A stretch of 64,000 nt of DNA from Megascapheus bottae. Its lineage: Eukaryota; Chordata; Mammalia; Rodentia; Geomyidae. The translations under genes were made by a program, and so were the position numbers. The DNA is taken from positions 620,001 through 684,000 of the forward strand of contig JANJXV010000100.1 of the NCBI GenBank assembly GCA_024803745.1, written 5' to 3'. Shown piece after piece: positions 57,728 to 64,000 of this stretch; the first letter of the stretch is position 1; each line of letters opens with the position of its first letter. Under the pieces are notes generated by a model. It did not search any database. It saw nothing but the letters and a program-made list of their open reading frames with translations, and was not told the DNA's origin.

Positions 57728-58171
57728 GTGTTAGATAAGTCTCAGAGTTTGCTTGAAAATCTTGTGCTTTTAAAAATGCTTTATGACATTTTATCAATTC
57801 ACTACCTAGAACAATTAGGTACAAATAACCACCATACTCTGTTTTGTTTTGTTTTCAATTTAGGCCTGAAAAAGAAATCTTCTAGTAGATTTCCACTGGT
57901 TGGAAATTTTAAGGTTGGGATAAGTAAACATGGTCATTTTCTAAGGGAGGAGTCTGGTCTCAACCTTAGGAAATACATCAGAGAATTCCAACATGCTTGG
58001 CTAACAGTTGCTAAACTGAGTGGGCTCAGCCAAGAACAGTGGTCCAGATTTATGAGCACATACGAGGCCAACCTTCTTAGGAACACTAATATCTATCATT
58101 TGTCCGTTCTGCGAGAAAGGTCAGGGGATGTGGCAAGGACCATTTCAAGGGTCCCTGTGCCACTTGCATAA
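57728..58171 (+). other. 147-codon open frame, unrecognised
   Basis: The last two thirds (after about codon 45) read as a mixed-composition polypeptide without low complexity, unlike most frames here. A splice-acceptor-like GTTTTGTTTTCAATTTAG ends at 57863, inside the frame, so a terminal exon is conceivable. I recognise no domain, there is no usable donor just downstream, and AATAAA occurs at 58302-58307. It may equally be conserved non-coding DNA with few stops by chance. Confidence 0.22.
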
Positions 58172-58179
58172 GAGACCAA

Positions 58180-58198
58180 TGACCTGCAAACAAGGTCA
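58180..58198. promoter_or_regulatory. Everted AGGTCA half-sites around a forkhead-like core
   Basis: TGACCT at 58180-58185 and AGGTCA at 58193-58198 are separated by GCAAACA. The pair is a perfect palindrome extended to 7 bp on each side (ATGACCT / AGGTCAT). AGGTCA is the nuclear-receptor half-site and the spacer reads TGTTTGC on the other strand, a FOX-like word. Binding is inferred. Confidence 0.4.
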
Positions 58199-58524
58199 TC
58201 TGTTACTAAAATGGAAAGGTGCACTGGGAGCACTAGTCTAATTCCAGAGCAGTGATCTGGAGCCTGACAACAAATGCCCTGTGGCTTATATCGCTCCCCA
58301 ATAAAAATGGTATTTGATGTTATCCGAGCTAGTCATTGTAAATTAGTTTATTGCAAATGAAGATACAATTTCATGTGGAGAGCAGTAAGCTTTCTTTCTC
58401 AGACCCAACAGCCTGTGAGTTGAATGCAGTCTTTAAAAATATTTGTATTTGTTCCTTTTTCATATTTAAGACCTTATTTCAGGTTTCCAGACTTTAGTCT
58501 GGAATGATGATGGATGCTTGCATT

Positions 58525-58710
58525 TTAAACACATAAATAATAAACATTATTATAAAAATATAATATATAGTAATATATTTATTTGTATAAACATAAATAA
58601 TATATTCTATTATATATTTTATATGTAAATATATGTCTAGGAATATAAATATATGTATAATTATACATGCATATTACTATATGGATATGCAATAGTATGT
58701 ATTATTATAA
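58525..58710. repeat. AT-rich tract
   Basis: ATAATATATAGTA-type sequence with short self-complementary words. Confidence 0.85.
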
Positions 58711-60025
58711 GAATTATTGTTACTTTAGAAACCTGAAAAAGTGTCCATTCATGCAAAGGCACTGGGGTATATCTCAGTTACACCTGATCATGCTTGTTTA
58801 GTATGTTTCCTTCCTTCCCTTGAGGTATTTTAGTTTGCAACTCCTGGTTTAGTTTAATAAGTGAGTCATGAAGGCATCGACCATGAAATTGAAGACGTAG
58901 TCACCCAAGAGTGTATTTTAATTTAAATTTAACATTAGCCAATGCTTCAGGCTAATGATAAACATTACCCAACTGCTGCACACACACATACACACCCATA
59001 CACCAAAGTACCCATACAAGCACACACACAAGCACATGTAGCATCTTTACATGGTGTTCTAGTCATTCAACCAAATACCGAGTTGCCAGAAATAGTCAGG
59101 GGTCTTAATAACAAAGACTTGACCTCAAAAACAAAAACAAAAGGATTTAACCTTCTCTAAAGGATAGAGGATGGTTTCCCTGAAAATGGGAAGCACAAAG
59201 CAAGCCTGGTAACTGAGTCAAGAAGGAAGCTGGGGAGGTGGCAGAGCTGTTATCCACACCACACCTCGGTGAGGCCTGGAAGCCTGAAGCCTTGCCAGGT
59301 ACATTTCACTGGTTGGGGCTGACTCTCACCTCCTGGTCTTCCTCCAGGCTCCCCTAGAGGCAAGTAGAAGAGAAGCCTCCTTCCCCACTCAGGCTTGCAC
59401 ATGGCACTGGTGTGGAACTTGTCCAGGGCTCCCAGGAAAGTCTATCTCCAGGACTCAGCCAGCATGTGAACATTCTGTGCAGCTCAGCCTCTGGGAACAG
59501 GAACCTGATTTTCTTCCCCAGGATCTCTGGACCACAGGGAAGGGAGAAGCGCTTTCTATAATCCTGACAGAAAAGACAGTGTTTCCATTGCCCCATGCCA
59601 CACAGGGGCCTAATTAAATCAGCCTGTGTTACAGGGATTGTACCACAGGGCCTCACACTGATCCCCGCTTCTGTTTCTCAGGCCAAGGGGTTCAGATAAT
59701 GAACCCGAACTGCTTCTCAATTCATTGCAAATTCCAGAAGGCAGGGGAGGAATTTTAAAAAAAATAAAAAAAAATTAAGCCAGGGTTGATGTTGCCAGGC
59801 TATTAAACCACTCTTCATTAAACAAAGTAACGAGAAGGCAGAGGAAGGGGTTGATTTTCTAGCCCGGGGAAGTCTTTGTTACAGAGTTCTGACCTTAAGA
59901 ACTGACAGCAAAAGGTTTTGTTCATGGAGCAACTCAGACAATGTCAGTTGGATAAAGAAGTCTGTTTGGATTTTTCAAAGTGCTGGAAGAGGAAGGGAGA
60001 GTTTAGAACTGGAAATGATGATGAT
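58711..60025. other. Unique, with a short CA-rich island
   Basis: CA-rich units at 58978-59036. A 100-codon minus-strand frame at 59354-59656 has no domain. Confidence 0.4.
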
Positions 60026-60130
60026 GATGTTGGATACAGAGATACCTGGTCCTGAGTTCACATCCTAGCTCTCTCATTCCCAGCTGTGTGACAGTTCTCA
60101 GCTTTATCTGTGCTGGGTGATGGATATCCA
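60026..60130 (+). repeat. MIR relic
   Basis: 'CCTGGTCCTGAGTTCACATC' followed by CTAGCTCTCTCATT and CAGCTGTGTGACAGTTCT reproduces the MIR core ('TGCCACTTACTAGCTGTGTGACC'). Confidence 0.7.
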
Positions 60131-61162
60131 GGGAGTATGCCCACTCCATCAGTCACAGCTGGCTCAGGTATTGGCTTAATGGAAGCCTGTCTGTCTGCCT
60201 GCCTGCCTTGCTAGATTTTGAGTCCTATGAGGGGAAAAGATCTCATCTACTTTGTCTACCCGAGAGTCACTTCTCACCCCCCTCAGTAAATATTGGATGA
60301 GCATTTAATGAATTCACGAATAAGCAAAGTAAGACGTTTCATTTATCATACCTAGATAATCTTGACAACCACCCCAGGAGACGGGGCCTGCACGTCTGCA
60401 CCCTTTCCAAGCATCTCCATTGGAGAACCAATTAGCCAGAAAGGTTAGACCAAAACAATTTTTTTTTCTTAAATTCACAAGAACAGACTTTTTTTTGTAA
60501 TCTTTACCTTGAACCTTTCTCCCAATTCCCCAAGACTTTCTGCCACACATGCAAAGACTTTCTTCTGAATTTCAAAATCCTCATTCCCATCCCCTTTCCC
60601 AGACCCTAGATGATGGAACTAAAGAATCACAAAGAATCAAAATACAGCGTTTGTTCTCATTGAGAAGTCCTTGTTTCCCTGCAGGTGAAGGCCCATGAAA
60701 TCATTTCACACAAGACAGACAGGCATGCGATGTTTCCCGTCACACATCTGCATCCCACCTGCTTGGACCACTCATCTTATATGCTCCAATGTGCAGTAAC
60801 CATTGAGGCACATCCCCTCTAAAATCAACATTTTTCTTGGTAACCTGATCTGCCTTTTTGCTTTATACTTCACATCGCCTCAGAGATTTTATTCTGCCAA
60901 TGGAAAATGAACGAATGCCATTTCTTTGGATCTACTTTTGTTAGAAAGGAATAGCATATCTCATTCTGGGAAGACCATTATCAACTGGTATCACAATGCC
61001 CACCTTTGTCTCTGCTCTAGAATTTCAGAGATATGAACCTTACAAGTCTATGGATTCATTCTGTTTTGCCATTTTTGTGGGCAATCCATTAGCCTGTCAG
61101 AGGCCAGTGAGCCAAGGACAATTGTAGATCTTTGTTTTCTTTTTCAATTTCCTTTTTTTTTT
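60131..61162. other. Unique sequence
   Basis: Nothing is recognised. Confidence 0.4.
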
Positions 61163-61375
61163 CTTGATGGTACCACTGGTGGAATTCAGGGCCTCATGCT
61201 TCCTGAGCAAGCACTCTGCCATTTGAGCACACAGTAGTCCTTTTCAGTTCACTTGCTTTTAGTTTCTCAAATAGATTCTTGGGCTTTTACCCAGGCTTTC
61301 TTCAGATCATGATCCTCCTACTTCTGCCTCCTGAGTACCTGGGATGACAGATATGGGCTACCATGCCCAGCAATG
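61163..61375 (-). mobile_element. Old ID-like plus B1-like composite SINE
   Basis: Complement of an ID-like head ('GGGCCTCATGCTTCCTGAGC', 'AAGCACTCTGCCATTTGAGC'), then a B1 half with 'CTCCTGAGTACCTGGGATGA'. Third and best preserved example of this old arrangement. Confidence 0.7.
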
Positions 61376-62003
61376 CAAATCATAAGTTTTTAAGATCAAA
61401 TAGAATAAAGGATGGTTGGCTATCATTGATTTTCTGAGAAATCAATATCCAAATCAACTATCTAAGTCACCATTTACATTCAAATAGTCTACACAAAGCT
61501 ACGGTGTTCTTGAGCCCAGTTCCACAGTCAGGTTAGAAACCTATGGGTTGGAATAACTACTATAAATCGGACTTTTCCAAATATAAGTGATTGTCTTTTA
61601 GACCACATGGAATGCTTACAGAAATTGTGAATTCCAAGGCTTACCTCCTAGAGAGTTTAATAACACAGGGGACCCCCAGAATGTATAGCCCTGATCCATA
61701 CCCTGCTTCTGCAGGAAGGGGCTTCAAGTAACTTCATGAGCTCATTGCACGCCCTCCAGTGCGACACTCAAGTGCTCTCAGGCTTAATTTCCTCATCTGA
61801 ACACCAGGTACGAAAACACCCAGGCAATGTCACGAAATGCTGCCAAGTTAATCTGTGGGGAGGTGGTTGGCAATTCTATCAAGTGCTCTATACAGGTATA
61901 AAGTATTCCAGTTTTCAGCTCACTTGGTTGTAATGTTTTTTATTTTTGCTTATTGGGGACCAGTTTCAGGTGATTTGCAAGGTCCACTGTATAAAGGAAA
62001 TAT
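61376..62003. other. Unique sequence
   Basis: No gene or repeat is recognised. Confidence 0.4.
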
Positions 62004-62017
62004 AAAAAGCAAATTTG

Positions 62018-62206
62018 GGCTGGGAGTTTGGCCTACTGGTAGAGTGTTTGCTTTGCATGCACAGAGACCCAGGTTCGATTCCTTGGTACCACATACATAA
62101 AAAAAAGCCGGAAGTGGTGCTGAAGCTCAAGTGGTAGAGCTCTAGCCTTGAGAAAGTCCAAGGACAGTGCTCAGGCCCTGAGCTCAAGCCCAGGACTGGT
62201 TTTAAA
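62018..62206 (+). mobile_element. IDL-Geo SINE, recent insertion
   Basis: Close to the copy at 51650 throughout, including 'AAGTGGTGCTGAAGCTCAAG'. A 14-bp duplication AAAAAGCAAATTTG flanks it (62004-62017 and 62207-62220). Confidence 0.95.
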
Positions 62207-62286
62207 AAAAAGCAAATTTGATGATGATGCCAAGCTGATAGCCATGGGGGTTCTAAACTGCATGGGTTCTGTGGGTGTGTCGAAAA

Positions 62287-62491
62287 CTTAAGGAGTAATG
62301 GCTGTAATCCTAGAGGCCATTCTGGAGGCTAGAATATGAGAAAAGTCTATGGGAGACTCTTATCTCCAATTCACTACCAAAAGCAACAACAAAAGAAACA
62401 GAAATGGAGCTGTGGTTCAAGTGGTGAAGCTCTAGAGTTTCTGCAAAGAAGCTCAGGTATAGCACCCAGCCCTAAGTTCAAAACAAAAACA
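62287..62491 (+). mobile_element. B1-Geo SINE, diverged
   Basis: Head decayed ('GTAATGGCTGTAATCCTAGA'), linker clear ('GAGACTCTTATCTCCAATTC'), Geo half recognisable, with an A-rich tail that leads straight into the next element. Confidence 0.82.
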
Positions 62492-62721
62492 AAGCCCAGC
62501 ATGGTGGCTCATGCCTGTAATCCTAGCTACTCAGGAGGCTGAGATCTGAGGATCAAGGTTCAAAGCCAGCCCCAGCACAAAAGGACCTGAGACTCTTATC
62601 TCCAATTAACCTCTAGAAAACAGGAAGTGGGGCTTGGCTCAAGGGTCGGGTGGTAGCCTTGAGCCGAAGAGCTCAGGGACAGCACCCAGGCTGAGTTCAA
62701 GCCCTATGACCCACAAAAAAA
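62492..62721 (+). mobile_element. B1-Geo SINE, full length
   Basis: Inserted at the A-rich tail of the previous element. 'GGTGGCTCATGCCTGTAATC' head, linker, and Geo half with 'CCTTGAGCCGAAGAGCTCAG'. It shares distinctive wording (AGGAAGTGGGGCTTGGCTCA) with the copy at 33202, so the two belong to one subfamily. Confidence 0.94.
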
Positions 62722-63157
62722 AAGACAATTCTAGCCCAAAGTCAATGGCAAATAGTGGTAACATGTCCAACTCTTAAGTAAAAGGTGACAGCTTTGGAAA
62801 AGCTACTGAAGATTCAAAACCACTACTGTGTATGCACACTCCCCCACCTCTCCTTCCATTGTCCCAGGATTAAATATTCATTGCCTTTCTCTGTGCAAAC
62901 AGAGACAGAGCCTAAGACACACATCATAAAAAATGCAATGTAAAGTTTCTCCCTAATTTCAGTTTCTGTATTAGAAATGCATTTTTGAATGACCTTCCCA
63001 CTGCTGGGGTCGAACACCTAATCTTCCCTGCCCGGGTGAGTGTTATTCTGGGGAAACGTGGGTGTGTATGGAAGACCAAGAGATCAAGGACAAATCCCCA
63101 TCAGCTGTCTGGCAATCCTCACCCCATCAACACACACAGTGTTCAACATATGTTCAG
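62722..63157. other. Unique sequence
   Basis: Nothing is recognised. Confidence 0.4.
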
Positions 63158-63362
63158 GAAGTCAGGCGCTGGTAGCTCATACCTGTAATCCTAGCTACTC
63201 AGAAGGCTGAGATCTGAGGATCATGGTTCAAAGCCAGCCTGGGCAGGAAAAGTCCAGGAGACTTTTATCTCCAATCCATCACCAGAAAAACAGAAGCGAC
63301 ACTGTGACTCAAAGCAGTAGAACACTAGCCTGCAGAAAAAGATGAAGGCCCACAACCAGCGT
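63158..63362 (+). mobile_element. B1-Geo SINE
   Basis: 'GTCAGGCGCTGGTAGCTCAT' head, 'AGACTTTTATCTCCAATCCA' linker and a Geo half that decays and stops early. Directly after it, 'GTGAGCCACTGGCACTC' looks like the complement of another B1 head, perhaps a rearranged scrap. Confidence 0.88.
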
Positions 63363-64000
63363 GAGCCACTGGCACTCTGATTCCACTGCTCTTTTGAAGG
63401 CAGGGATATTTACATTAACATATTGTATATGATTCCTATGAAACTCCAAATACGCGTGAAAGAAAATACAACAGCACTCACCAAGTTCTACTACGTTTTC
63501 TTCCGACTAACTCCTGTTTACAAACGTTGAAGGCTCTGGTGTAGCTCAGGAAACCTTTTCAAAGCTCCAGCAGTTAATTATAGCTGACTCTGGGGCTGGG
63601 AAAGCCGACTACACTACACTCTGAGATCAATGGCTCTGGCTAGACTGGGAGGGGAGAAATGCCACTCAGATGGTAATCACTGAATGCTTCTCAAACCCAG
63701 GGAAGCAAGGCAGGGCCTCACTTCCATAATCCTCTGCACCAGCTCTTCCACACAGGTCAATGCAAAAGCAGCCTGCACTCCCCAAGCAAAACCTGCCACA
63801 GCTCTCCAGAGAAACAAACGACATTCCCATACAGAACGTATTATGTGTATATATTACTACTTACGCTATCATAATACATGCAAATGTAAAGAATATAACG
63901 TAGAATATCCAAACATACAATGAAGTGCATCACTGATTGTTGAGCCCTCCAGCTGGGCCCATAGCCTGTGCTGCAACTACAGAACTTGAGCGGGCAGATG
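63363..64000. other. Unique sequence to window end
   Basis: No gene or repeat is recognised apart from the scrap at its left edge. Confidence 0.4.

Overview
The window is non-coding nuclear DNA from a mammal, most likely a geomyoid rodent (kangaroo rat, pocket mouse or pocket gopher group). The strongest clue is a dimeric SINE, seen about nine times, with a tRNA-Ala/ID-like left half joined to a right half of about 95 bp that is not ID or B1. This matches the published description of IDL-Geo, a SINE restricted to Geomyoidea. Rodent B1-type (7SL-derived) SINEs, ancient MIR-like and L2-like relics, L1 3' ends, ERVL-MaLR remnants and long CA, CT/GA and pentanucleotide microsatellites support a rodent genome. 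The genus cannot be fixed by eye.

No protein-coding gene, processed pseudogene or structured RNA gene could be supported. The longest open frames (183, 162, 147, 146, 140 codons) carry no domain I recognise, and most others run through microsatellites or SINEs. The window is therefore intergenic or inside a very large intron. Two frames beside plausible splice acceptors (minus strand near 48.06 kb, plus strand near 57.86 kb) are listed only as weak exon candidates.

Layout. 0-5.3 kb: AT-rich, with an ERVL-MaLR internal plus LTR remnant (about 1.14-2.15 kb), three related L1 3' ends and an IDL-Geo. 5.3-13 kb: unique DNA with diverged SINEs and a cluster of purine/pyrimidine microsatellites. 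13-25 kb: MIR-like relics, old ID/B1 composites, a long CT/CA microsatellite and old LINE fragments. 25.3-26.0 kb: a repeat-free block with a palindromic octamer cluster, the best regulatory candidate. 26-34 kb: a second MaLR LTR, a three-layer SINE nest (29.6-30.2 kb) and a recent IDL-Geo with a perfect 15-bp target duplication. 34-40 kb: mostly unique, with one long inverted repeat. 40-44 kb: opposed SINEs around a CA tract, a 49-nt alternating purine/pyrimidine run, a textbook L1 tail insertion and an AAGGG/AAAGG repeat. 44-51 kb: unique DNA with possible regulatory blocks and an LTR-like element. 51-64 kb: recent IDL-Geo and B1-Geo insertions, AT-rich tracts and unique DNA.

The most interesting structural observation is that the 'Geo' right module occurs behind two unrelated promoter heads: tRNA-derived (IDL-Geo) and 7SL/B1-derived plus a linker (called B1-Geo here as a working name). 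Family assignments come from reading and memory of consensus patterns, not from a database search; boundaries are usually good to about 5-15 bp.
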